A stretch of DNA of 64,000 nucleotides from Lachnospiraceae bacterium (GTDB taxonomy: Bacteria > Bacillota > Clostridia > Lachnospirales > Lachnospiraceae), in NCBI GenBank assembly GCA_021202075.1, contig JAJQDT010000096.1, forward strand, positions 134,297 to 198,296, read 5' to 3'. The notes beneath the pieces are model-generated. The model was not told where the DNA came from. It did not search any database and worked only from the letters and a program-made list of their open reading frames with translations. Shown here piece after piece: positions 26,984-35,696 of this stretch. The position numbers and the translations under genes were made by a program. The stretch's first letter is position 1, and each line of letters begins with the position of its first letter.

Positions 26984-28554
26984 TCACCGAACACATGAGC
27001 AAATTTCCAGGTAATCTTCATCCGGTCTGCGGAATAGACATCTACCCGCTCGATGAACGCCTCCTGTATCTCCGGTGTCAGCGTGTTCAAATCTGAATGC
27101 CGCTGAATCAATTCAGCCACGCTTTCTCTTTCCGTATTTTCTGCGCTTCCTTTGGAATTCTCCGTTTCTCCGGGTGACAGGTGTTTCCGGTACTCTTCCA
27201 TTTTTGTATCACATTCCTGCTTCTGCATCAAGTACTCATCTCTTGAGAATTTCCCATCCTTATATTTTTCATACAGTTCCGTCTTTTCTCTTTCGAGACA
27301 CTCCAGTTTCTTTTGATAACGCTGTCGGTCTGATTCTTCCGAAGTCTCTTTCTCCAGCCGGTCTTTTCTATAAGTTTCCAATGCGACAAATCTTTGGATA
27401 TGGCTGTTCAACTCTTGAAGAACCGCATTTTCAAGAACGGGAGCGTCTACACGAAAGCGGTAACAGGAAGCATTCGGATTCGTCTCCCCATACCGGCACC
27501 AATAATATGTCTTCTTACTCGATTTCGACATCTTCTTCCTACAATACGCACAACAAAATACATTCGTTCGTTTTCCGGCATATGGTTTTTTATACTTAGG
27601 CAGTATGGTTTCTACTTTTTGGAACATTTCTTTCGATATGATTGCTTCATGAGCATCCTCCACCCTGATCCACTCCTGCTTATCGCGGACTGTCCTTTTC
27701 CCGTGGATACCATTCGTTTTCGTTTGCAAAGTAACCATATTTCCCGTATATTTCTCGTTACGAAGGATGCGCGTCACGCTACAACTATTCCACGCCGTTT
27801 CCCTGTGAATTTTATCTCGTTCTGTCTTTCCTTCATTATGCTCACTGGCATACTGTGCAGGTGACGGAACACCCCGGGCATTTAAAATTCGTGCGATTGT
27901 CGCAGCATTGTTGCCCGACAGCCGAAGTTCATATATTTCTTTAACAATTGAGGCGGTCTCCAGATTAATCTCCAGCTTATGACAATTTTCTTTCGATTTT
28001 CGGTATCCATACAAAGTATTCGTACCCCAATAGCCTCCTTCCAATGCAACTTTTCTCCATGCTTCACTTGCTTTTCTTGAAGTGTCCCGGCTATATGAAT
28101 CATAAACGAAATTCTTAAATACCATATCTAATCCAAGCGTCTGATTGGGAGATGATGCACTGTCGTAGCGGTCATTTACCGATATGAAACGAATTCCAAG
28201 AAAAGGAAAAATCTGTTCCAGATAATTTCCCGTCTCTATATAGTCTCTGCCGAGTCTGGAAAAATCTTTTACAATAATGCAGTCTGTTTCTCCCCGTTTG
28301 GCAAGTTCAATCATCTCCTGAAATGCCGGGCGGTCAAAACTTTTTCCAGAAAAACCATCATCGCATTTCTCAATAATTTTCGCATTCTTCAAATCAGGTT
28401 TCGATTTTATATACTCATGCATCAACATCCTTTGATTTGTAATACTGTTGCTTTCCTCTTTACAGCCGTTCCTGACGTCTTCATCCTCCACTGACAATCG
28501 AATATACATAACTATTGTAGCAACGGCTGAAGCATTGTTAATTTTTGATGACAT
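26980..28554 (-). CDS. Large serine recombinase 3 of three, 524 aa
   Basis: Resolvase/invertase N-terminal domain with the nucleophile Ser in YIRLSVED and a KDFSRLGRDYIE motif, then a recombinase domain (YGYRKSKENC, GVPSPAQY), a zinc ribbon (CCAYC...WCRYG...SCYRF) and a coiled-coil C-terminus. It mediates site-specific excision and integration of an element in Tn4451/Tn5397-like systems. The ATG at 28554 follows GGGAGGAG and overlaps the end of recombinase 2. It is the last gene before the Uma2 stump, the usual place for such a gene at the end of an element. Confidence 0.92.
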   Translation of the reverse strand: MSSKINNASAVATIVMYIRLSVEDEDVRNGCKEESNSITNQRMLMHEYIKSKPDLKNAKIIEKCDDGFSGKSFDRPAFQEMIELAKRGETDCIIVKDFSRLGRDYIETGNYLEQIFPFLGIRFISVNDRYDSASSPNQTLGLDMVFKNFVYDSYSRDTSRKASEAWRKVALEGGYWGTNTLYGYRKSKENCHKLEINLETASIVKEIYELRLSGNNAATIARILNARGVPSPAQYASEHNEGKTERDKIHRETAWNSCSVTRILRNEKYTGNMVTLQTKTNGIHGKRTVRDKQEWIRVEDAHEAIISKEMFQKVETILPKYKKPYAGKRTNVFCCAYCRKKMSKSSKKTYYWCRYGETNPNASCYRFRVDAPVLENAVLQELNSHIQRFVALETYRKDRLEKETSEESDRQRYQKKLECLEREKTELYEKYKDGKFSRDEYLMQKQECDTKMEEYRKHLSPGETENSKGSAENTERESVAELIQRHSDLNTLTPEIQEAFIERVDVYSADRMKITWKFAHVFGE

Positions 28555-30292
28555 CACTTGTCTCCTCCCGACTATGAATCGTCTGCATCAGGCAGTCCAT
28601 CTCCGCCTGAAATGTATATTTAATCTGAATATGTTCTTTGTCCAAAACGGTAATCCTGTCCACAAACGTATTTACCAAATCCACAGATATCTCCTTTATG
28701 TTCAAATAATTCTGAATAATGCTATGGACTTTCTCCGACACGCTATAATTGGAAGTGTACATTTTCTGGAGTCCCATCAATTCTGTTATCTGTTTCTCCA
28801 AAAGTTGCCTTCCCTCGTTATAGCTTGCCTTCATCTGAAGATATTCCGCTTCTTCTAATAGCCCATCTTTCAAATCTTCATAAAGCTCCGTGCAGAGATT
28901 TTGCAATTTAGTAAGGCGAACCTGTTTTTTTCGGATCAGGTTATTGAACTCCTGAAATTTCTTTACTGAATCCGGTTTACTATTTAGCTGGCAAATAATT
29001 TTTTCCGAATCAGCAAATCTGCGGATAAAGCTTTGTATTTCCTCCAGGACAATTGCGTCCAAAACTTCTTTATTAATAATTGTTGCCTTACACTCGAGAG
29101 AAATCCGTCTGGTCCGGTTGCAGCAATCGTAGAAAACAATATTTTTAGGCTCCTTCCTTTTCCTTTTTCTCTGAATCCTGACCATATGCATTGCCGCTCC
29201 ACAGCATCCGCAGCGGATATGCCCGCGATATATGTTTTCCACTTCGAAATCCTTATATGAGCCAACATAAGAATGATATTGCCGAGCCGCAATATTGATC
29301 ATATCCTGTACTTTGGCAAATAGTTCTCTGCTTATTATTGGTTCATGAGTATTCTCAGTAACAAACCATGATTCCTCCGGCATCTTTTTCCAGCGTATGC
29401 CCTCAGCAAATGATGATCTTCTCTTACCAGTTACCATATTTCCGATGTAAACCGAATTTCGCAATAGTCCATCAACCATTTCCCTTGTCCAGCCTTTATT
29501 CTTATAACGTTCACTTTTTACAATGCCTTTTGCGAAAAAATACATATGCGGAGAAGGGATTTGTTCAGCATTCAATTTTCTGCTGATTGCCCCCGGACTC
29601 ATGCCTTCGGCTCTCCAGGTGAAAATTCGCTTTACAGTATCAGCCACTTCATGGTCAACAATCAAGTGTCCGCTCTTTTGACGGTCTAATAAATAACCAT
29701 AGGGTGGGCGAAACGAAATATATTCTCCTTTTCTTCTTCTGGCGTCATTTGAAGCACCAATCTTCTTTGAGATGTCTTTCGAGTAGCTCTCATTTATAAT
29801 ATTTTTCAGCGGAACTGTAATGCCATCATCCATCGTGCTGCCGTTCAGGCTGTCATAATCATCCATGACAGAGATAAAACGTACATGAAAGAATGGAAAT
29901 ATTTTTTCCATGTAATTCCCGGCTTCCAGATAATTCCGTCCCAGTCTGGACAGGTCCTTTACAATAATGCAGTTGATCTTCCCGGCGCGCATATCCGCAA
30001 TCATCTGATTGAATGACGGCCTGTCGAACCGCACGCCGCTTTCCCCGTTATCGATATATACTTTATACAGGGAAAATTCTTCTTTCGAATTAATATAGTC
30101 CTTCAAAAGGCTGATCTGGTTTTCGAGGCTGTAACCGTCCTCTTTACCGCTATCCTCCACGGATAATCTTGCATATAGTGCGGTTGAATAACCGATTGTT
30201 TTGCTTTCTGCTCCAGTGTCTGAATTGCTGAGCGCGTTGCCGTTTTCTACAGACAGCACCATCTGTGCATCCGATCTTTTTTTGCGAGCCAT
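28538..30292 (-). CDS. Large serine recombinase 2 of three, 584 aa
   Basis: Catalytic Ser in YARLSVED, KDLSRLGRNYLEAGN, a recombinase domain with GYLLDRQKSGHL, a zinc ribbon (CGCCGAAM and CCNRTRRISLECKA) and a long coiled coil. It is distinct in sequence from its neighbours, so this is not a recent duplication. The ATG at 30292 follows AAGGAGGAGG, 16 bp after the stop of recombinase 1; an upstream 22-codon extension is rejected. Confidence 0.92.
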   Translation of the reverse strand: MARKKRSDAQMVLSVENGNALSNSDTGAESKTIGYSTALYARLSVEDSGKEDGYSLENQISLLKDYINSKEEFSLYKVYIDNGESGVRFDRPSFNQMIADMRAGKINCIIVKDLSRLGRNYLEAGNYMEKIFPFFHVRFISVMDDYDSLNGSTMDDGITVPLKNIINESYSKDISKKIGASNDARRRKGEYISFRPPYGYLLDRQKSGHLIVDHEVADTVKRIFTWRAEGMSPGAISRKLNAEQIPSPHMYFFAKGIVKSERYKNKGWTREMVDGLLRNSVYIGNMVTGKRRSSFAEGIRWKKMPEESWFVTENTHEPIISRELFAKVQDMINIAARQYHSYVGSYKDFEVENIYRGHIRCGCCGAAMHMVRIQRKRKRKEPKNIVFYDCCNRTRRISLECKATIINKEVLDAIVLEEIQSFIRRFADSEKIICQLNSKPDSVKKFQEFNNLIRKKQVRLTKLQNLCTELYEDLKDGLLEEAEYLQMKASYNEGRQLLEKQITELMGLQKMYTSNYSVSEKVHSIIQNYLNIKEISVDLVNTFVDRITVLDKEHIQIKYTFQAEMDCLMQTIHSREETSDVIKN

Positions 30293-30308
30293 CTCATCGT
30301 CCTCCTCC

Positions 30309-31979
30309 TTAAATCGCTTTACTCGCCCTTGCTGCATTATCAAGATACTCGCAGGCATCAGCGAACCGTTCTTCGAAGTTATACACGATTTTTATTCTCC
30401 TGCCCTCATAGACCAGGACACGGTTTATGAAAATGGATGCAACGCTTCTAGAAAGGCTTTCGATATTTTTATATTTTTTGAAATAATTCATCCAGTCGCA
30501 GATTCCAGATTTGTTTTCCTTTGCCTTTTCGATCTCTTCCTGATAAATGCGGATCGCATCCTCGGCATCTTTGATTCTTCTGTTAAACTCATTTTTAAAA
30601 CTCTGGTATTCTTCCTGATCAATCAATCCCTCTTTCAAATCTTCATATATCCCAATCTTCAATTTCTGAGCCTTCATAAGCTCTTCTTCCTTCTTCTCCA
30701 TCTGAAACATAAACCTTTTTACCCTGAATTCCTGCGTGTGTACCATGTCAATCGCTTCCAATGCGTCCTGCATATTCAAAACATTTCTGATATGGGATTG
30801 CAGCTCTTCAAAAACCGTGTTTAAAAGTTCCTCTTCCCGTATCCAGTGTCCGGTACACCCTCCGGATTTCTGACGGTTTTTACACATATAGTACACATAC
30901 CGCTTCGGATTTTCCTGACCATCTTTTACCCGTCCAAGATTTGTCTTCCTCACCATCGGAGCTCCACAATCCGCGCAAAATACTAATCCGCACAGCGGAT
31001 AAGTCTCATTGCTCGTCTGGGACTGCCTTGTATCCCGGCCAAGAAGATTCTGAACTATATCAAAGTAAATGCTGTCTATAATCGGCTCGTGGGAATGCTC
31101 CACGCGGACCCATTCTTTCGCATCGACCTTCTCCGTAGACTTTATCTTGTAATTAGGAGTGGTTCTTTTTCCCTGTTCCAACACGCCGGTATAGATTCTG
31201 TTTGTTAATATTCTTGTCACGGCATTGGGGCTCCACATGGCCTGTTGCCCGGTCTTAAAACTTGTCTCATAATTGAATCCAAGACTTTTTTTGTATTCCA
31301 TTGGTGATAAGACATGCGTGTCGTTTAATTTATCAGCAATCGCACGGGGGCTCATTCCCTCCAGCTTCATTCTGAAAATGTCCTTCACTATTTCGGCAGC
31401 GAACGGATCGATAATCAGATGGTTCCTGTTCCCTTCTTCTTTTAAATAACCGTATACAGCAAAATTTCCAATAAACTCTCCATTCTTTCGCTTCACCGCA
31501 AGATGGCTCCTTATTTTTGTCGAAAGGTCTCTTAAATAAGAATCATTGATCAGATTTTTAAATGCGATTACGATATCCTGTGAGCCCTGGTCACTGTAGC
31601 TGTCATAATTATCCGTCACTGCAATAAATCGGACTCCCAGCGTCGGAAATATTTTTTCTATATATCGTCCCGCATCTATGTAGTTCCTGCCAAATCGCGA
31701 TAAATCTTTTACGACAATGCAGTCGACCACGCCTTTTCTTACATCTTCCATCATTTTCTGGAATTCCGGGCGGTCAAAATTAACACCGCTGTATCCGTCA
31801 TCCGTCCGAATGGATACCACGCTGATTTCCGGTTTTGTTTTCAGAAAATCAAGTATCAGTTCCTTCTGGTTTGAAATGCTGTTGCTTTCCTGCTTGTTTC
31901 CCGATGCGACATCCCCATCTTCCTTTGATAATCTCAAGTAAATGGCCGCATGAAAACTTTTGGCGTTGTTCATTTCCAT
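30309..31979 (-). CDS. Large serine recombinase 1 of three, 556 aa
   Basis: First gene of the recombinase operon. Catalytic Ser in YLRLSKED, DGYSGVNFDRPEFQKMM, KDLSRFGRNYID, a zinc ribbon (FCADCGAPM, MCKNRQKSGGCTGHW) and a C-terminal helical region. The ATG at 31979 is 7 nt from AAGGGG, preferred to the ATG at 31997. All catalytic motifs are intact. Confidence 0.92.
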   Translation of the reverse strand: MEMNNAKSFHAAIYLRLSKEDGDVASGNKQESNSISNQKELILDFLKTKPEISVVSIRTDDGYSGVNFDRPEFQKMMEDVRKGVVDCIVVKDLSRFGRNYIDAGRYIEKIFPTLGVRFIAVTDNYDSYSDQGSQDIVIAFKNLINDSYLRDLSTKIRSHLAVKRKNGEFIGNFAVYGYLKEEGNRNHLIIDPFAAEIVKDIFRMKLEGMSPRAIADKLNDTHVLSPMEYKKSLGFNYETSFKTGQQAMWSPNAVTRILTNRIYTGVLEQGKRTTPNYKIKSTEKVDAKEWVRVEHSHEPIIDSIYFDIVQNLLGRDTRQSQTSNETYPLCGLVFCADCGAPMVRKTNLGRVKDGQENPKRYVYYMCKNRQKSGGCTGHWIREEELLNTVFEELQSHIRNVLNMQDALEAIDMVHTQEFRVKRFMFQMEKKEEELMKAQKLKIGIYEDLKEGLIDQEEYQSFKNEFNRRIKDAEDAIRIYQEEIEKAKENKSGICDWMNYFKKYKNIESLSRSVASIFINRVLVYEGRRIKIVYNFEERFADACEYLDNAARASKAI

Positions 31980-32170
31980 ACAAAAGCCCCTTTCCAAATA
32001 GAATTATCAAGGAAATACTTCTAAATGATGCCTGCTCTGATCCGTACCAGCGAATCAAAGCGATTTCTCAGAAACAGTTACCAGCCGGTTTCCGGGATTG
32101 TTCTTTGCTAAATTGGTTTCTGTCAATATAGCACCGGGATATTTCGTCAATCAAGGATGTCGATTGGGAA

Positions 32171-32404
32171 TCAGGATGATGCTACCAATACAGCAAACAG
32201 GTCATTGATTGACTTCCCCTCTGTGTACGAGTTTTCAATCACAACATCTCCCCGTCTATGGATATGCCAGTTCACCGGATTCTCCAAAGCCTCGCTGACT
32301 GTCTCTGGACTTTTTTCTTCCATACGCTCCAATTCACGCATATCAACCAGATTCTCTTTTTTTACTGTCCTTATGTCTATATTCTGTGTATCGTTTAACG
32401 TCAT
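32171..32404 (-). CDS. Small DUF6870-like mobile-element protein, 77 aa
   Basis: Short protein with an IDIRTVKKENLVDM N-terminus and a VVIENSYTEGKSINDLF end, resembling small clostridial mobile-element proteins of the DUF6870 type (VDIRxV, NPxxY/H, GDxVVxxSF). The ATG at 32404 follows GAGGTG; a longer frame to 32434 has no ribosome site. It is transcribed toward the recombinases and probably belongs to the element. Function unknown. Confidence 0.6.
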   Translation of the reverse strand: MTLNDTQNIDIRTVKKENLVDMRELERMEEKSPETVSEALENPVNWHIHRRGDVVIENSYTEGKSINDLFAVLVASS

Positions 32405-32954
32405 CTGTACACACCTCGTCATTCTGTAAAGCACAATTTTTGTGGTATGATTTCATTATCCTGTACCTTGGCACAGAAGTGCGGCAGGGCTTTTCAAAGC
32501 AGACAGAATGTCTGCCAAAGAGCCTTGCCGCTTAAGCAAATAATGTGAGAGAGGCCATTTTGATTCTATTTGTCCTCGACACCCCGAATCTTTTCCTGAT
32601 ATTCAGGAAGGGAATAATAACCTGCCGGGATGCATACTCCCGACCATAACCCAAAAGCTATGATGCAATCAGGCTCCGGCAGTTCGCAGGGATGCCGGCT
32701 GCAGGCGTTCTACGGCCCACAGATGTATCTCACTCCAGGCAGTTCTTCGCATCACCGGCCTGCCGGCCGATTTTAGGACAGTGCTTTTTCGCAGCTTCAA
32801 TTGTTCCTTTCATATCTATTCCAAAGCAATAAGAAGCCAACCGCGGCATCTTCCCCGTGCTCCCTGCATGGTATGTCATGTCAGTTATTACTGAATTATT
32901 CAGTTTTCAATGTGCAGTGCTTATATGTCTCCAGTTCCCAATAATGACCTGGAA
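32405..32954. other. Gap between the DUF6870-like gene and the HTH_16 gene
   Basis: Contains the 51-nt hairpin at 32481-32531. On the minus strand around 32572-32700 an open stretch lacking a start encodes a plausible fragment (CIIAFGLWSGVCIPAGYYSL) ending in a stop near 32570, perhaps a relic of an element gene. Nothing else is supported. Confidence 0.5.
32481..32531. repeat. Strong 51-nt imperfect palindrome
   Basis: GCGGCAGGGCT...AGCAGAC pairs with GTCTGC...AGCCTTGCCGC around an AGAAT loop. No T tract flanks it on either side. Its position inside the element suggests an att-, oriT- or regulatory site, or a decayed transposon end. Confidence 0.6.
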
Positions 32955-33233
32955 TCAGACTTTAGCCGCCTTACTCCCTCTGTCATAGGGAACCGGATCA
33001 AAGCCGAGAGTTACATCCATAAGCGCCATTTGCAGACGCCTGCGTAAAAATTCATCTACATAACAGTGCGGGATGCCATACTCATCATATCGAACTCTGA
33101 GCGACAGTTTCGCTATGTAATCGCCATAATGATTTAAAATAGCATCCATCGCCTCAGCATTCCCAGCAGAGGCGGCTTTGATCACCTCATAGGAAGGCAG
33201 ATCAGCGCTTCCCTTTCTTTGCCTTTTCTTCAT
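32955..33233 (-). CDS. HTH_16-type conjugative-transposon regulator, 92 aa
   Basis: Resembles the small helix-turn-helix protein (Pfam HTH_16) that sits next to the sigma-like gene in Tn916-family elements. Seen: YEVIKAASAGNAEAMDAILN, HYGDYIAKLSLR and a C-terminal DVTLGFD. The start lies inside the 3' end of the sigma gene (overlap 32 bp), giving a coupled pair. It probably helps control excision genes downstream. Confidence 0.8.
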   Translation of the reverse strand: MKKRQRKGSADLPSYEVIKAASAGNAEAMDAILNHYGDYIAKLSLRVRYDEYGIPHCYVDEFLRRRLQMALMDVTLGFDPVPYDRGSKAAKV

Positions 33234-33657
33234 TCGCTTTTTTCTCCATAATTACTTTCAGTTTTTCCAGCAAATTCAACCGGTGCTCGCGAATAGTGGT
33301 CCTGTCCTGATGCATTCTGCGTCCGATTTCTGCATCACTCATGCCGAGATAATAAGAGAACAGGATGATATTCCGTTTCTCTTCTGTCAGCGTCTTCAGA
33401 GATTCCGCCAGAAACCGATCCTTTACCTCAATGTCGTATTCAAGAACTTGAAACCAGCAATTTTCAGCGCCATAGTCATCCATAGTCACCAGTTGATTCC
33501 ACTCAGTTTCTGACAGTTCAGAAAACAATTTTTCGTGCTCCTGTAAATAATTCTCATGTCTGTAGTAATCTATCAGTTCTCTTTTCAGAGCCAACTTGCA
33601 AAGCCGGTCTAATTGTTTTCTGACGATCAGTTCATCACAGGAAGAAGATTTCTCCAT
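33202..33657 (-). CDS. Sigma-70-family (Tn916 Orf7-like) regulator, 151 aa
   Basis: Compact sigma factor-like protein with a region 4 HTH near residues 110-140 (YYLGMSDAEIGRRMHQDRTT). The order sigma gene then HTH_16 gene is that of the Tn916 regulatory module. AAGGAGGTGAAC precedes the ATG. It is divergent from the XRE gene, with two palindromic sites between them. Confidence 0.85.
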   Translation of the reverse strand: MEKSSSCDELIVRKQLDRLCKLALKRELIDYYRHENYLQEHEKLFSELSETEWNQLVTMDDYGAENCWFQVLEYDIEVKDRFLAESLKTLTEEKRNIILFSYYLGMSDAEIGRRMHQDRTTIREHRLNLLEKLKVIMEKKANEEKAKKGKR

Positions 33658-33959
33658 AAGAGTTCACCTCCTTCCCGGCCCAGTTGGGCAAGCGTGAAGT
33701 CTTTTTATCCCTTCCACTTAATAGCTCGATTGGGAAAGGGGGAATCGTGGGGTTTTTGCAAAACTTTTTTTGAAAATACGAAAGTTTCACAGAATGTTCA
33801 CAAATCAGATCATAGCGGTGAGCCAAACCAGGCTCACAAATTGCACTTCTGTCACAGCGCATCAAAAAACCTCCGTTTTAGTCCGTGGTTTATGTGAACC
33901 GGATCAAAACGGAGGCGGCGATCGGCACCCCGATGTATATTTATTATTTTCTGTTGATA

Positions 33960-33973
33960 TGAATTGTAATTCA
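33960..33973. promoter_or_regulatory. Operator-like palindrome TGAATTGTAATTCA
   Basis: Perfect arms TGAATT/AATTCA around GT. Related sites are TGAACTGTAATACA at 34096-34109 and AGAATTGTAATTCT at 35473-35486. Two of the three flank the XRE regulator gene, the natural candidate binder. Confidence 0.5.
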
Positions 33974-34095
33974 CATTTAGGGACGCAGTTGTCTACAGAT
34001 GTGAAACAAAATTTGAGTTATTAAGAATTACGCTGCTTATCTTGTCCGTCTCTCGTTTCTCCTCTCCATTTTCTCTTACTATATATCCGCGAACA

Positions 34096-34109
34096 TGAAC
34101 TGTAATACA
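34096..34109. promoter_or_regulatory. Operator-like palindrome, second site
   Basis: TGAACTGTAATACA, imperfect copy of the 33960 site, about 70 bp before the XRE start. Confidence 0.4.
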
Positions 34110-34179
34110 CGTAAGTTCGAACCGCGATTCATTCCAGAAAGAGAATATGTATTGTAAAATTTAAGTGAGGTGAACTTTA

Positions 34180-34536
34180 ATGCAGAACCATGAATTTTCC
34201 CGTATCCTTGGAGATACGGTAAGACATGCCCGAGAAAAATCGTCGCTGACCCAGGAGCAGTTAGCGTCTGACATAGGAATTCAGGCCAGGACTATATTGA
34301 ACATTGAAAATCATCACGGAAACCCAAAGCTGGAGGTCCTCTATCCTCTGATTCGTTCTCTCAAAATTGACCCCTGCTGTATTTTTTATCCGGAATCACA
34401 GCAGGATTCCCCGGCTTTACGTCAATTACAGATTCTGATATCAGATTGCAGTGAAGAAGAAGCCGTATTACTTGCCTCTGTTATCGAGGCTCTTCTTACT
34501 ACATATAGGGACAGTAAAGCAGGCAAAATCCAGTAG
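34180..34536 (+). CDS. XRE-family transcriptional regulator, 118 aa
   Basis: N-terminal Cro/C1 HTH (residues 8-63: EKSSLTQEQLASDIGIQART) and a short C-terminal helical part. It corresponds in position and orientation to the Tn916 Orf9 repressor, opposite to the sigma-like gene. GTGAGGTGAAC serves as ribosome site. Likely represses the element's excision or transfer genes through nearby palindromes. Confidence 0.88.
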   Translation: MQNHEFSRILGDTVRHAREKSSLTQEQLASDIGIQARTILNIENHHGNPKLEVLYPLIRSLKIDPCCIFYPESQQDSPALRQLQILISDCSEEEAVLLASVIEALLTTYRDSKAGKIQ

Positions 34537-34670
34537 AACACTTTTCGTTCATATATTGTATATATTCGCTTTCTCCCGCCGGGGCGTGTTCATACCGGAC
34601 CAAATAGTTCATACAAAATAAGCAGAGCAAGAATCCATAGATAACCATGGAAATTTTTGCTCTGCTTTTT

Positions 34671-34850
34671 TCATGAATCAATGTGCGCGACCATTTTAAA
34701 TCGCACAACGTCTATCAGGATTTCTCTTTTACACTTCGGGCAATACAGCGGATAGTTTACCATAACAGTATCAAAGTATACCCTTGTCCGGGTCTTTGTT
34801 TTACATATTGGGCAATGAATCCTCAATGGTTTTTCTCGACGTTCTTCCAT
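34671..34850 (-). CDS. Cysteine-rich KTR domain protein, 59 aa
   Basis: Two zinc-ribbon-like pairs, CPICKTKTRTR and CPKCKREILIDV, define the KTR family often found beside tet(M) or regulatory genes in Tn916-like elements. The ATG at 34850 follows AGGGGAAC; a 20-codon extension is rejected. Role unknown. No tetracycline-resistance gene is next to it here. Confidence 0.85.
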   Translation of the reverse strand: MEERREKPLRIHCPICKTKTRTRVYFDTVMVNYPLYCPKCKREILIDVVRFKMVAHIDS

Positions 34851-35100
34851 AAGTTCCCCTGTTCTTTTCCTGCTGCTTATGCTCTGCGTCTGGCGTCTGG
34901 CTGGCAGCAAATCTCTGATGATAATATGTCTTCCAATAAGCTGTATTATTCGAATCGGTTATAAATTGGGAAAGAGAATTCGTACCGGATTGTTCCCGAA
35001 TTTCACCTGCGCAGACCTTGCTCCGTGCACGATATCATCCGTAACAATAACATACCGACGTGCGCACGATTTTTGCTATATAGAAACAGAACTTCCTGAC

Positions 35101-35147
35101 AAAATAAAAAGCGTGCAGTCACACTACCCAGGCTATGACCACACGCA
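35101..35147 (-). terminator. Terminator upstream of the KTR gene
   Basis: On the minus strand GCGTG...GTCA pairs with TGAC...CACGC, followed by TTTTTATTTT. The gene it would have served is no longer present, consistent with deletion to the right. Confidence 0.7.
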
Positions 35148-35472
35148 CAGAAAAGCTCTCACCAATACTAACTCGATTGTTGCAGTTGCTTTTTTACTCC
35201 CCAATCATAAACAGCTTATACTTCAAACAAACTATTTCCTTTTCGTTCTTTGCATTCATCTGATGATACTCTCAGTTTTCACTCTCAGTATCATCCGCAT
35301 CTTCTTAAACATCCCTTCTTTACTTGATGAAAACTTTGCTTAATGAAAACAAGATAAATCCAAGATATGGCTATTTTGTGTTGGAATTGTGTGGTGTTTT
35401 TATAAGAAACTATGTCTATTGTGTGAAAAGCACAGAAATGGTTATTTATTTCTTAACATTTTTATAATTTAA

Positions 35473-35486
35473 AGAATTGTAATTCT
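35473..35486. promoter_or_regulatory. Operator-like palindrome, third site
   Basis: AGAATTGTAATTCT, a perfect palindrome with the GAATTGTAATTC core of the 33960 site. Confidence 0.4.
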
Positions 35487-35557
35487 GAAGCTGTTGATAA
35501 ATACAAGCGCAAAAAATCCCGCTGTAAATCATTGTAGCAACCCGTCTTTTCTGCACA

Positions 35558-35607
35558 ACAGTAAAAGAAGTCCGCGAACTCTTTCAGATAAGTCCGTGGG
35601 CTTCTTT
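35558..35607. terminator. Terminator after the nitroreductase gene
   Basis: AAGAAG-CCCACGGACTT pairs with the AAGTCCGCGGACTTCTT-like arm on the minus strand, ending in CTTCTTTTA. About 90 bp beyond the stop at 35697. Could act in both directions. Confidence 0.6.
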
Positions 35608-35696
35608 CGCTACGTGCCTGTATGTACTTTACTGACAATTACAGCTAAATGTCAATCTCAGTCTTTTATAAAAAAATATTGTTCGCCAGATTTCAT

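Larger units (their letters stand above)
33658..34179. other. Divergent regulatory region between sigma-like and XRE genes
   Basis: No gene. It carries a perfect small hairpin GTGAGCC-AAACCA-GGCTCAC (33818-33837) and two copies of an operator-like palindrome (33960-33973, 34096-34109). Confidence 0.65.
34851..35696. other. Gene-free right flank of the element remnant
   Basis: Two terminator-like hairpins (35111-35147 and 35558-35607) and a third operator-like palindrome (35473-35486) lie here. A 154-codon plus-strand frame at 34879-35343 lacks a ribosome site and family resemblance and is not called. Confidence 0.6.

Noticed and set aside
34879-35343. 154-codon plus-strand ORF in the element flank
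   Set aside because: No ribosome site, composition follows the AT-rich intergenic DNA, and it crosses a terminator hairpin.
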